Shown in pieces: positions 23,526 to 34,304 of a stretch of DNA of 64,000 nt. The position numbers were made by a program, and so were the translations under genes. Numbering within the stretch: position 1 is the first letter of the stretch; every line of letters begins with the position of its first letter. The notes under the pieces are model-generated. The model saw only the letters and a list, made by a program, of their open reading frames with translations. It was not told the origin of the DNA and did not search any database. This DNA is from Sarcophilus harrisii (Eukaryota > Chordata > Mammalia > Dasyuromorphia > Dasyuridae), in the NCBI RefSeq assembly GCF_902635505.1, contig NC_045426.1, forward strand, positions 329,520,374 to 329,584,373. Direction: 5' to 3'.

Positions 23526-24087
23526 CCCTATCACCATTTTTTAGAACAACTGAACAGTTTCAAAACAGTTGCCACAAAAAGGTCAGATGAACCCAGAAAG
23601 CACTTTATCCAGCAGATATTTGATCTCTTGGCCAAGCAGAAAGACATGGAAGTCAAGAGTGACATTAGTTCAGAATACTAAAATATTTCAAAGAAGAATG
23701 TCAGAAGATAGAAAACATGTGAGAGTAAAAAGCAATTTAGGAGAATGAGCCACCAAAGAATTTGTCATAACAGCCAGTTTAGCTAAATGATCCCCTAAAA
23801 TATTTATAGACAAAAACTAGAAAGAGTACAATAGTCACATAAAAAAGGGACCAGATTTACTGATCTTTCCCATAGTTGCCAATTCTCATCAGCCACAGTG
23901 GTAGAACCACTACATACAAAATCTACTTAGGAAAAAGTGGCACTTAGGACAATAAAATTGGGATTATCACCTAGACAAGAAATCCATAATGATAATTCTA
24001 AAGATACTCACTGGTTTATTTTAAGATAGCTGAGAAAAAGGAAAGATTTCAAGGAACAAAAAAGAACATGGCTACATTTTCAGAAAC

Positions 24088-24122
24088 ATGCACATATACA
24101 TACATACATACATACATACACA
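24088..24122. repeat. (CATA)n microsatellite
   Basis: Tandem ACAT units grading into ACAC at the right edge. Confidence 0.9.
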
Positions 24123-24377
24123 CACATATGTGATATCAGCAACAATTAACCTATAATCCTACTTTCTTATCCTAATAAAATGTTTATGAGCAAATTGTAT
24201 GCATGAACTAAGGATATCTGATAAAAATATGAGAAGCAAACTAGTAAGATTTTGCAAAAAAAAAAAAATTCTAGATAGCAAAACATTTCTTTATATTAAC
24301 ACAACTAAATGAAAGGTACAAGAATACAAAATCTGACTGTGACTATTATTTATTAATATATATTTTTAAAATCTGAT

Positions 24378-24712
24378 CTAATAATGTAAAATGGCATCTG
24401 AATCCAGAGAAAAAGAACTATGGAGACTGAATAGTATTTTCACTTTTTGTTTGTTTGTTTTTTCTTTCTCATAGTTTTTTTTTTTTTTTTTCCCCTTTTG
24501 GTCTGATTTTCCTGACACATCATGACAAATATGGAAATATGTTTTTAAAAATTGCACAAATTTAACCTATGTCAGATTATTTATTGTCTTGGGGAGGAGG
24601 GAGATAAGGCAGGGAGGGAGAAAAATTTGGAACACAAAATATAAAAACAAATTTTCAAAAACTATCTTCACATGTCTGGAAAATAAAATACTATTGAGAG
24701 AAAATTTTTTTT
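24378..24712 (+). mobile_element. L1 LINE, 3' UTR only, with TSD
   Basis: Marsupial L1 3' UTR: AATGGCATCTGAATCCAGAG, AAGAACTATGGAGACTGAAT, a T-rich block, CTTGGGGAGGAGGGAGA and the AATAAAATACTATTGAG tail. It is flanked by AATCTGAT at 24370-24377 and 24713-24720. At 335 bp it is strongly 5'-truncated. Confidence 0.8.
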
Positions 24713-25039
24713 AATCTGATTAATAGAACTAGTATAGATAGCCCCAAGGACCTTAATGACTCTCCTTAACAGCAGGTCTCACCAATTATATATCATAATC
24801 TGAACAATAATCATTCTTCATTCATTTAGGTTTTTTTTTTCTTTTAAGGATAATTATATGAAATTCTTGTGGGTCTCATTTAGGGAACTCTGCTTAGGAA
24901 TTGATGCAATCATCTCAATGTCATCTTTCAAATAGTAACATCTAAACCAAAGGTGTCAAACACAATCATGGGAGAAATGGACCCTGCAACACTCCCAAGC
25001 TGGCTGAACTACATCAAAATGTAATTGGTAAATATTTAA

Positions 25040-25108
25040 CAAAATAAATAAAAATAACATTTATTATTTACTAGTTGTGTGACCTGGGCACATCATTTAA
25101 CTCCAAAT
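25040..25108 (+). mobile_element. SINE 3'-half fragment
   Basis: ACTAGTTGTGTGACCTGGGCA then CATTTAACTCCAAATACCTC is the end of the short SINE form. The A-rich tail passes straight into the purine microsatellite. Confidence 0.65.
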
Positions 25109-25290
25109 ACCTCAAAAGAGAAAGAAAGAGAGAAAGAAAAAGAGAGAGAGAAAGAGAGAGGCAGAAACAGAGACAGACAGAGAGACAGAGACAGAGACAG
25201 AGAGAACAGAGACAGAGAGAGACAGACAGACAGACAGACAGAGAGACAGAGAGAAAGAGACAGAGGGAGAGAGAGAGAGAGAGAGAAAAT
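25109..25290 (+). repeat. (GA)n/(GACA)n purine-rich microsatellite
   Basis: GAAA, GAGA, GACAGA and GACA words. Its complement resembles the pyrimidine tract at 18838-19558. It begins at the end of a SINE, so it probably grew from the SINE tail. The frames through it are artefacts. Confidence 0.95.
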
Positions 25291-25479
25291 ATATCAGAGC
25301 ATGGGAATGTTAACATGTGGGTTTTAAAGTCAATATATGATTAAAAGGATACTTTATGTATGATTTAGTGCCCTTGTTTCTATTTGAGTTTGAAATCATT
25401 GACCTAAATGCCTCACTGTCTCTAAGGACTCTTTCTTCAATATAGATTCTGTGCTAGATATCTTCAAGGTAGTAATGAA

Positions 25480-25705
25480 TAATAATAACAATAAACATGT
25501 GTATAGCATTTTCAAGGTTTGCAATTCTGTGAGGTATAGGCTATAATTCTTCCAATTTTAAAGATGAGGAAACTGAAACTAGAAGGGGTTAAATGAATGG
25601 CCCTGAATCATAAAGCTAATAAAATGAATAAAAAATAAAATTCTGATTCAAAATCAGTTCTGAATCTTATATCTAACATTCAATCCACTCTACCATCCAA
25701 TTGTC
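25480..25705 (-). mobile_element. MIR-type SINE, antisense
   Basis: TAGCATTTTCAAGGTTTGCAA, AAGATGAGGAAACTGAAACT, AATCATAAAGCTAATAAAATG and AATCCACTCTACCATCC follow the MIR order in reverse. Confidence 0.65.
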
Positions 25706-26695
25706 TCTCTATCACTGTTCAGGGATCAGAGGATCATCAAACAATTGTGTTATTATATTAAGAATTTTATATAATTTTGATTTGTACACAGACTACCCTA
25801 TTAGAGGAAGCCTTTGCATTCTGTTATACCAAATCAAATGTGTTTTTTATAACCAACAAACAGTAAGCTTAGCAGAATCTTGACATTTTCAGTCAATAGT
25901 ATAATGGTAGTCTTGCTTTACTATGCAATATAATTCAAATAGGCTGGGCTAGTTTTTCTCTAAAAGATGATAAAACCATCCTTAAGTTTTACTGATTCAG
26001 AGGACCAAACCTCTAATTGTTGACATAGCTTTCTTGGTACTGAAATATAAAAACTCAGCATTCAAGTATTCAGGAGGTTCCTTAGGCTTGATGCATGCTT
26101 CTAAATTGGCAAGGCTCTGTTACAAATGAGGAAATAACTACACTTAACAGCATCAATGTTATATTCTTTGATGAAGATCCTTTCCAAGCTATTGTTAAAT
26201 ATCAATATCTTAAATCTGAATCTGAACCATTAGATTGGCTTAAGCCAAGAATACTACATATCACTCACTGATACGGTTATCTGAGGCTATAAGTATTGCA
26301 CTATTTCTTATTCATAAAAAAAAATACATATCTACACACTTTTCACTAAGGCAGGTGAAATTTAGAATAGGATGATCTAATCTTTACCAGTAATCATGGG
26401 GATTAGGGAGTCTGGCATTCTATCAATCCAATTTTTTTCTCCTTGTAAATTTAGATTCTACAAAATCTTTCATGTAGGGTTAAGGAAGTATTCTGAGAGC
26501 ATGTTAATTGTTAAGGACATAAAACTGAGGAAGGTAGCTGTTAAATGTTTACTGGTTATCATTTAACTCCAATTGAACAGGAGTCCAGAAACAAAACACC
26601 AAGCTATATGGACCAGAAGACAAGCAGAAACTGAATACATAGAGATCTCCTATTGAAAACTACTTCAGTAAGAGGAAGCAAGCCAAGGAATTTGT
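25706..26695. other. Unassigned DNA
   Basis: About 1 kb of AT-rich sequence with no recognised family or exon. Confidence 0.4.
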
Positions 26696-26699
26696 TTTA

Positions 26700-27570
26700 A
26701 ATAAGATAGTAAGTATTTAATAAGCATTTATTATATTGCAGATAGTATACTAAGCTCTGGGAATACCAAGAAAGGTAAAAACAGTCTCTGCTATAAGGGA
26801 CACATTCTGATGTGTAGACAATATGTAAATTAGAAAATACAAGATATATATACATATATATATATATATATTCAAGAGATGAAAGCAATATGAGAGGGTG
26901 AAAAATCTGCCATGGGGTGGGGAGAGAGTTATTATGAAAGGTCTTCTTTAGAAGTTGAAATTGTAGCTAAATCTTGAAGAAAGCTGGGGAAGCTAAAAAA
27001 TGATAGATTGATAGAGGACACACATTTATTGTGTCTACATATGCCAGGAACTTTGCTAAGTGTTTTACAAGTATCATCTCATTTGATAGTAGATGAAATA
27101 TCAAGTTCAAAGAATTGCTAGATATTCTGTGAAGGGAAGTAAATTAGAAGATGGCTAGAAAGGTTAAAAGAGGTCAATTTTAAAGAATCTTAAATATCAG
27201 AAAGAGGGCTTTATTTATAGTTGACCTAATAAGTAATAAACATCAATGAGCACAGCTCAAACCTATATTTTAGGGAAAAGCCCTTCATAGTTGAGTAGAG
27301 GATGAGCTGAAGTGGATATATATGACACAGGAAGTTCATAGAAGGCTATTTCAATAATCCAGGTGCAATCTGACGCAGTCCTGAACTAGAGCTGTGGCTA
27401 CCCATATAGGAGAGATATTGTGAAAGTAGAAACCACACAATTTGATAATAGATTAAATATATTGGAATAAGTAAGAAGGAAGAGTTGAAAATGACACTAA
27501 GATTGCAGAGATGGATGACTGAGATGATGATGCCTGAGATAGAGGGACCTCCAGAAAGGGGAAGGACCTA
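26700..27570 (-). mobile_element. L2 LINE, antisense, 3' end plus upstream
   Basis: Starts with the complement of the L2 terminus (AATAAGCATTTATTATATTGC, CTAAGCTCTGGGAATACCAAG) and continues into the complement of the coding tail (AGAAGTTGAAATTGTAGCTAA, CTATTTCAATAATCCAGGTG, ATGACACTAAGATTGCAGAG). A TA-rich stretch lies at 26845-26871 and a short MIR-like piece at about 27025-27090. Confidence 0.7.
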
Positions 27571-27649
27571 ATTGGGGACCTAATTCAAGTTGGAGGAGAT
27601 AACAACCTGGATCTTTACACAACATTTTCCAGAGTATCTATCCCATTTC

Positions 27650-27905
27650 AAAATAATAAATGACTTCATTTATATAGCTTTTTAAACTTTGCAAAATGCT
27701 TTACATACATTTGAGTCTCACAACAATTTTGTAAGATAAATATCACAAGTATGATTGTCCCATAATGGTCCCCATTTCACAGATGAGGACATTGAAGCTA
27801 AATGAGATTAAATGACTTGCCCATGTTAGAGATGGATTCAAACCTTGAAGTTAAGAATGATTTCAAATTTAGTTTTCTATCCACCATACCACATTGCCTC
27901 ACAGT
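27650..27905 (-). mobile_element. MIR-type SINE, antisense
   Basis: AACTTTGCAAAATGCTTTACA, CTCACAACAATTTTGTAAG, CACAGATGAGGACATTGAAG and CACCATACCACATTGCCTC. This is the marsupial MIR form with the extended 3' part. Confidence 0.7.
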
Positions 27906-28074
27906 GCATATATCTATGGCACTCAAAGAATAAAATGTCGAAAGGGCTTCATACTTTATCTGAACTTTAATTATGTAGGTTTATAGAACTGCCACAAGGG
28001 ACTCTGTGATCTACAGTAGCACTATCATCTAGGGACTTTGGTATATTATATGGGTTTCTGTGCTTTAAGAGTCT

Positions 28075-28723
28075 ATGCCTAAAATGTTTGTGGCAGCCCT
28101 TTTCGTAGTGGCTAGAAACTGGAAATTGAATGGATGCCCATCAATTGGAGAATGGCTGAATAAATTTTGGTATATGAATGTTATGGAATATTATTGTTCT
28201 GTAAGAAATGACCAGCAGGATGATTTCAGAGAGGCTTGGAGAGACTTATATGAACTGATACTGAGTGAAATGAGCAGAACCAGGAGATCATTATACACTT
28301 CAACAACAATACTATATGAGGATCAATTCTGTTGGAAGTGGCTATCTTCAACAATGAGAGGATTCAAATCAGTTCCAATGATCACCCAGCAAAAGAACAC
28401 TGGGAAATTAGTGTGGACCACAACATAGCATTTACACTCTTTCTGTTATTGTTTGCTTGCATTTTTGTTTTTTTTTTCCCGGATTATTTTTACCTTCTTT
28501 CTAAATCCAATTTTTCTTGTACAGCAACATAACTGTATAAATATGTGTACATATATTGTATTTAACATATACTTTAACATATTTAACATGTATAGGACTA
28601 CCTGCCATCTAGGGAGGAGGTGGAGGGAAGGAGGGAAAAAGTTAGAACAAAAGATTTTGCAAGAGTCAATGCTGAAAAATTACTCATGCATATGTTTTGT
28701 CAACAAAAAGCTATTTTTAAAAA
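28075..28723 (+). mobile_element. 5'-truncated L1 LINE with TSD
   Basis: Begins inside ORF2. The frame at 28075-28428 reads MFVAALFVVARNWKLNGCP, then GEWLNKFWYMNVMEYYC and RNDQQDDFREAWRDLYELIL, the L1 ORF2 C-terminus (compare MFIAALFTIAKTWNQP and MEYYAAIKNDEF in human L1). The marsupial 3' UTR (CATAGCATTTACACTCTTTC; CTGCCATCTAGGGAGGAGG) and an A-rich tail follow. AAGAGTCT flanks it at 28067-28074 and 28724-28731. It is one of the better preserved L1 copies here. Confidence 0.9.
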
Positions 28724-28731
28724 AAGAGTCT

Positions 28732-29830
28732 TTGACTAATCACTGACTGCCCAATCAATAACCTAACCCCCTCCCAATTAGGGCTTCTGACTAGGATGCC
28801 TGATGAAGTCTGTGGTCATAGTTTTGTCCCTGAGTATCTTAAGGGCTCAGTGCTTGAAGCCCTACTTCATAGCTAAAATGTTAGTGTTGGAAATGTTAAG
28901 CAAAATCATCTCGAGTGGATGACAGAATTGCAGTGTTTACAATTATGCTTTTAAAACCATCTTCCCACCTAGAAAACCAAAATTCTCTCTTTGTGAATGG
29001 TCTTTTGTTAGCATACCTATTACCAGACAAAACAAATCCAGAGAGGCTAGTGATAGAGGTTAAACAGGGCAAGTCTAGCAGTCAATGTACCCAATTGTCT
29101 TTGTTGGGTGACAAGCCCCAATACAGGATCCCTTTTTACTCTCTAGTGTTTTTATTTTGGAGTACTATACACTGAACTATAACAATGTAGTCTTGTTTCC
29201 ATAAAAATGTTATCATCTCCATTAGTTCTCAAATAATACACAATTCTCTGCTTTTCTTTATAACCGGAAGGGCTTATTTTTGAGTTAAGACTTTAAGAAT
29301 TCAGATCTATCAGAAAATAACAGCTTGTGTAATGAACTTCCTGTTTTCATCATATTTGGACACTTATCCTTTCTGTTGCCTGTTATTATTACCCAGTTAG
29401 TATGAACTGCTGGGGGGTTATTTTTAGCTCCCTTGGACTCTATTGTAAGGCCTGTGTAACTGCTTTCAAAATGGGAAAGTGTAATTACTGCATCTAACAC
29501 CTCGTTGGAGATATTCTTAGGTTTTTTCATATGACAATGGCTTTTAAAAAATGAAAATAGATCATTTAAAATGGATGATGGAAAAATTGTTATTTTTTCC
29601 AAAATATCCTGTGGATTTTCTTTTAAACTAAAACACTTAATTCACAAATAGTTTCAGGTTTAAGTCACTAAACATATCCACTTCCATTTCCTTTTAAGTA
29701 TGATAGTTTACATTAAAGTAATGGGTAGGGTATCCACATTTACCATTAGAAAGGCTTAGTGAAGAGTGGGCTAAAGGTAACAAATTCACTGATACATACT
29801 AATCAAAGGGCAAGGCTATACCATTCTATT
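28732..29830. other. Repeat-free stretch, about 1.1 kb
   Basis: No repeat family recognised although the flanks are packed with repeats. The composition is even and codon-like frames exist on both strands (28915-29175 plus, 86 codons; 29285-29602 minus, 105 codons), but neither has a recognisable domain. It contains homeodomain-type TAATTAC (near 29481). It could be conserved noncoding DNA; that is a guess. Confidence 0.4.
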
Positions 29831-30232
29831 TGATAAATTAAATTAAATCCAAGGTTATTATGTACCTAATATGTGCTAAGCATCTGTGGACACTGCTACA
29901 AAAAAAACAAACAAAAAAATCCCAGTTTTCCAAGAGTTTGCATTTTACTGGAAGATGTAACATTTACAAATAAATTAAAAACAAAATAATTTGAGGAGAA
30001 AGAGGGCATTGATAATTACATTTTGTTGCTGAAGGTTTTACAGAGAAGGAAACATCTGAGGGCTGAGCCTCAAAAATATGTCAAAGAGATGATCTAAAGT
30101 GTTTTGACAAATGTTAAAGACCCCGTTAAAAAAAAAAAAATCAACTAATAGCAGGTACTGGAAGAGCACTAAAAGGAAGAGCACTAAAGGAAGAGATTCT
30201 AAGAGGCAGGAGTAATAAGGAAGTACTAGAAG

Positions 30233-30925
30233 TTGCTAGGTGATTCAGCAGATAGCATGTAATTGCGGAGAAACTAAGCAAGACAGAGATTAGAGAGTAT
30301 TTAATAATTTATTAAATGGGAGAGATTTACTAGGACCAAGTGGATTCATGTTTGGTACCAGGGCTGAATGAGATTATCATCTCAAAGAATCTAGCCGCAA
30401 TATCAGATACAAGATTCTTTTATAGGGTAACAAGAACAATGACATAATGGGGGAGGTACCTGAATGGGGATAACCTAATGAGGGGAGGCACCTAGGATGA
30501 CATAATGGGAGGTACTGGAGAGGCTCCTGATATTCTAATGATGTCTAAAATGGATAAAGACCTTTATCCCATCAAACATTAAAAGGGAATGATTATAGTC
30601 TAAGGTCTAAGATATAAGACCTTTATCCTAACTTTAAGAGGGAATGGTTATAACTTGAGGCAGAGTAAGTGAATAGGAAAATTAGGGAAACTGAGTCAGG
30701 ACATTAAAAGAGAATTGTGGCACAACAAGAGGAAGACCTGAGTTCAAAATTAGCCTCAAACACTGACTAGCTGTATAATTCTAGGCATGTCACTTAACTT
30801 CTGCCTTAATTCACTGGGGAAGAAAATGGTAAATTACTTCAATATCTTTGCCAAGAAAATACCATGAACGGTGTGGTCCACAAGGTCACAAAGAGTCATA
30901 CATGACTGAACAACAAAAACATTTC
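30233..30925 (+). mobile_element. Marsupial SINE, long form, split by an LTR
   Basis: The head (GAAGTTGCTAGGTGATTCAG, 30230-30257) and the body (GGAAGACCTGAGTTCAAAAT onward, 30730-30925) lie either side of the 30258-30724 LTR. The body ends AAGGTCACAAAGAGTCATAC then ATGACTGAACAACAAAAAC, the RTE-like tail. About a dozen bases of SINE are missing at the junction. Confidence 0.7.
30258..30724 (-). mobile_element. LTR of a gamma-like endogenous retrovirus, solo
   Basis: On the minus strand it runs from TGTGCCACAATTCTC to CGCAATTACA, with AATAAA-type signals about 60 bases before the 3' end. It is the same family as the plus-strand LTR at 34841-35343: both share CACAGTTCTCTTTTA-like starts and ATTAAATACTCTCTAATCTC near the end. 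It lies inside a SINE, so it is younger than that SINE. No internal region adjoins it and no clear TSD was seen. Confidence 0.75.
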
Positions 30926-31184
30926 AGCCACGAATAACTTGTACAAATGCAGAAGTAGGGAGAAAGTATGAATTTGAGGGAATTGACAGTGGTCCATTTT
31001 GGCCAAAATATTTCATTTTCTTAAGCAAAATAATAATGTAAAATAAGTCTGAATAAGTAGACTAGAGCTGGATTGTGGTGAACTTTAACAAACTGAGGAT
31101 CCCATCTTCTATCCCAGAGGTAATAGGAAACCCTGAAGGCTTTTATTCTTTTTGATCAGAGAAATGACATGTGTAGTATTGTTA

Positions 31185-31390
31185 TTGAGCTGTTATTCAG
31201 TTGTATCTGACTCTTCACAATCTCTTCAGGCTTTTGCCATTTCCTTCTTCAGTTCATTTTACAGGTGAGGACGCTGAGGCAAACAGGGCTTAAGTGACTT
31301 GCCCTGGGTCACAGTTAGTGTCTGAGGCCAGGTTTAAATTCAGAAAGTTGAGTCTTTCTGACTTCAAAGTTTGGCACTCCAATGACTATG
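31185..31390 (-). mobile_element. Marsupial SINE, long form, antisense
   Basis: TTATTCAGTTGTATCTGACTC, TTTTGCCATTTCCTTCTTCAG, GTGAGGACGCTGAGGCAAACA, GTGACTTGCCCTGGGTCACA and AGTCTTTCTGACTTCAAAG. The RTE-like tail is at the left. Confidence 0.8.
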
Positions 31391-31399
31391 TGTGAAACA

Positions 31400-31513
31400 T
31401 TTGCCTTAATCCACTGGAAAAAAGACATGGCAAATCATTCCAGTATCTTTGCTAAAAAAAAAAAAAAAAAAAAAAATGGGTCACAAAAAAACAAACATGA
31501 CTGAAAAACAACA
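31400..31513 (+). mobile_element. SINE 3' half with long A-run
   Basis: GCCTTAATCCACTGGAAAAA, CAAATCATTCCAGTATCTTTG, a run of about 21 A (31456-31476), then ATGGGTCACAAAAAAACAAA and CATGACTGAAAAACAACA. The A-run inside the body is an expansion. It abuts the LTR that follows. Confidence 0.7.
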
Positions 31514-32027
31514 TGTGCTTAAAGGGGGAGGGAAACTATTCCCTTTAAAAATAAATTGTGTCCCCTTTTTGATCTGAGAGATCATGATCTCCCAGGCTGC
31601 AAGGAGTCTAGAGAGAGGGCCCATCCTCCCAAGATGAGAGAAGCAACACTATTCAAAGGCAAATCAACTCCGATTGATCTTTTTGAAATTCTAAATTCTC
31701 ATTCAATTGAGAAAGCCTGGTCTGATCAGCTCAGGCTGTCCCAGCCTCCCACCAAGAGCTACCCCTATAACAGACTTCCTTAAACTCACTCCTTGCAGAA
31801 GGCCCAAAGTAGCTTGCTCAGCTATTAGGACCCTGCCTGCTGAGAGGCATTCTCTTCTCAGTGTCAGCCTTCATTTCTCTAATAGGACTTTGCCGCTATA
31901 CAAGTCAGTCTCTTAGCAAAACTGGCTTCCTGTCCAACAATAAACTTTCATTTTTGCCAATTAATAATTCAGGGTTTCATGAATTCTTTCATAAAAAACC
32001 TGCATCAACCGTAAGGGGATTTTAACA
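31514..32027 (+). mobile_element. LTR of an endogenous retrovirus
   Basis: About 514 bp from TGTGCTTAAAGG to GGGATTTTAACA, GC-richer than its surroundings. AATAAA at about 31939 is followed by a 80-base R-U5-like end. It inserted next to a SINE tail within the antisense L2. No internal region adjoins it; it looks solo. The TSD is not clear. Confidence 0.65.
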
Positions 32028-32039
32028 AGTCTCTGCCGC

Positions 32040-32275
32040 TAACGTCATCATGCTGGGTACTGTATTATATACTTTACAAATATTATCAAATTTGAGTTTT
32101 ATGATGATCCTGTAAGATAATAGAATCCCTATTTTATAGTTAAGAAAACTGAGGCAGGAAGAGGTTAAATGTCTTAACCAAGTTTACACAGATGGTAAAT
32201 ATCAGAGACTGGATTTGAATCCAGTTTCTCCTAACCCCATGTCCAGAACTTTATCCATTGAGACATCTAGCAATC
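32040..32275 (-). mobile_element. MIR-type SINE, antisense
   Basis: TATTATATACTTTACAAATAT, GATGATCCTGTAAGATAATAG, GTTAAGAAAACTGAGGCAGGA and GGATTTGAATCCAGTTTCTC. Confidence 0.65.
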
Positions 32276-34304
32276 AGTGATCAGTAATCAGTGATCTGAG
32301 AATAAAATTCAGGAGAGAAACTAGGTTTGCTTATATAGATCTGGAAATTGTCTGCATAAGAAAAGAATCCCAGATAGAAATCTTGAAAGACATCAGAACT
32401 AAGGGAATGAGAGAACAGGATAGTAAATAAGAATAGTGAACCAGCAAAGAAAATTTTTAAAGGTGTGCTCAGAGAGATTAATACCTGAGAAAACAAAGGA
32501 CAAAGACACATCCAGGAAGGGGGCATATTTCATGCAGTCAAAAGTAACAAAGAAATCATAGGAAAAGGAAAAGTCATTGGATTTAAGACTTAAGAGGATA
32601 TTGCTAACCTTAAAAAGATCATTTTCTATGGAGTGATGGAGTCAGAAGTCAAATTAAAAGAATTAGTGAGAAAATGAGGATAGTAAAAGTAAACCACTCT
32701 TTCAAGTATGTTAGTATTGAAGGCATAGAAATATAAAATAATTCAAGAGTTTGGCATGGCCAAGAGAAGATTTTTCAAAGGAACCTGAGTGGGTTTTTCT
32801 AGGCATCAGGAAGAATTACTAGAAAGGAAGAACCTGAAGATGAGAGAAAGGTAGAGAATTATCACTGAGACAAGTACCTGGAAGAGATAGGAGATGAGAT
32901 CAATAGAACAAGGGAAGAAATTAGCCTTGGCAAGATGAGACCTTTTCCTTAAAGACAGAATAAAAGGATGGAAAAAATGAGGAAAACAGTATAAAATGAT
33001 TTCATATTGTATAAATGGAAGTGTTTATAATAGATAATGACCTTGATTTTCTCAGTAAAATAAGAGGTGAGGTCATCTGCTAAGAAACAGTGCAGTCAGG
33101 CAAGACATTTTGAAAAAACCACTGATTCATCATAAAGAATCAACCAGAAAAGAATAAAAGGACTCTGATGTAGAAGTCAGTTGAGATGGTTAATATGATT
33201 GTGTTGGCAAAACTGTATCATTTCCTTCATTAGTATTCAGCAACACAGTTGTACAGGATCAAAGAAAGCAGATTTTGGAGTTGACCCAGGTATAAAGGTG
33301 TCTGGGCATGAATAATGATAGTATGAGGGGTCACAGATTCAAGACTGAAGAACAGTGTATACTTGAACAGCTCAATTATGCTCAAGACTGTGAAAAGAAG
33401 AAAAGTGAGAACCAAGCAGGTGAGAAGGACTGTAAGAATGGAAACAGAAGGGTCTGAGCTCATGGTAAAGACAGCAAATAAGCACAGAGAGAGAGAGAAA
33501 AAAAAAAAATAAATGACAAAAAATTGTGATAGAAAATGAAATTTCAGGTATTGAGTTCCTGGAAGTAGAAAAGAACTATTAGTTAGGTACCAAACTCTTT
33601 GTTAAAGGAGGGAAAGCAACCCAGAACCCAGTTTGTTATGACAACAAAGACTTGGTAATAGGCATAAAAGGATTGAATTTCAAAGGATGAGAGGTAGTAA
33701 AGTGATATCTGCAGGAAAAAGAGTCTGGAACTGGCAATGTAGATCAAGAAATAGGCTAATTCCTCCCAGCCTGTGTCAGAGATTAGGAGAAAAAGAATCA
33801 ACAGTGGATAAGGTGGTTAGGGAAATAATATCTTTTGGAGAAAACCTCATTTATGTGAGTTCCAGAATAGTTCCAAGAATTACGGGAAAAAGAGATCTAA
33901 GAAGAGGACTTTGGAATTCTAAAGGAGAGAATGAAATAGTTAGGCAGAGGAGGAAATGGTCTATGGTGAGGTGAAACTGAGAGAGCCAGAGATGAAAATG
34001 CTGGGAGTAGCAGAAGGATCTTGATATTTGCTTCTACTTTGCAATTCCCTGACTCATAAACAAATGTAATAAATAGATTAATTTCCATTAAGTACCAACA
34101 AAAATAAAATAAGATACAGTCCCTGCCCCTGCAATCTAATTAGGAATGGAGCATAACACATTGACACAAGTATAATTCAAGACAAAATGGACAAAGGAGA
34201 AATCTAGACAAAGTGGTCTAAAAATTTCAAGGAAAGAGAAATACTTCCAAGCCAAAATAGAAGAGAAAGAAAGAGAAGAAAGAAGGAGAACCAGCATCTG
34301 AATT

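Larger units (their letters stand above)
21990..24260 (+). mobile_element. Worn RTE-clade LINE: endonuclease and start of reverse transcriptase
   Basis: Readable protein stretches follow the RTE order. RIGRVGFTTNPKSARN (22183-) matches the GGVGF-type strand of the AP endonuclease. VYVPTSLSDKEKEKFCEEFY (22313-) matches the VYAPT..D.EKE.FYE element. GGFNVEADYA stands where GDFNAKVG belongs. LGSRNE (near 22550) and TDFFIKDRK..VTNATVI (near 22695) complete the endonuclease. After an interruption (22855-23530), the RT fingers segment PIILLSYPNKMFMSKLYA appears near 24140-24200, parallel to NYRPISLLSHLYKIFTKI. Many frame breaks. The 5' edge is uncertain. Confidence 0.65.
29835..34235 (-). mobile_element. 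Long antisense L2 LINE, interrupted several times
   Basis: L2 complement can be followed through 29835-30230, 30925-31180 and 32280-33990, with a further L2 3' end at about 34050-34235. Markers include GAGGGCTGAGCCTCAAAAAT (30058), GAGCTGGATTGTGGTGAACTT (31065), TTTGATCAGAGAAATGACATG (31150), AAAGATCATTTTCTATGGAG (32614), TTGATTTTCTCAGTAAAATA (33042) and TATTCAGCAACACAGTTGTAC (33233). Insertions inside it are a split SINE with LTR (30233-30925), two SINE pieces and an LTR (31185-32027) and a MIR (32040-32275). It is noncoding and one of the oldest items here. Confidence 0.65.

Noticed and set aside
25071-25344. Arg/Glu/Lys-rich and Ser/Leu-rich frames on both strands
   Set aside because: Products of the purine microsatellite at 25109-25290.
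28075-28428. 117-codon frame as a possible host gene
   Set aside because: It is the C-terminus of L1 ORF2, bounded by a TSD and followed by an L1 3' UTR.
29285-29602. 105-codon minus-strand frame
   Set aside because: No recognisable domain, splice sites or supporting context. Kept only as part of a candidate conserved block.
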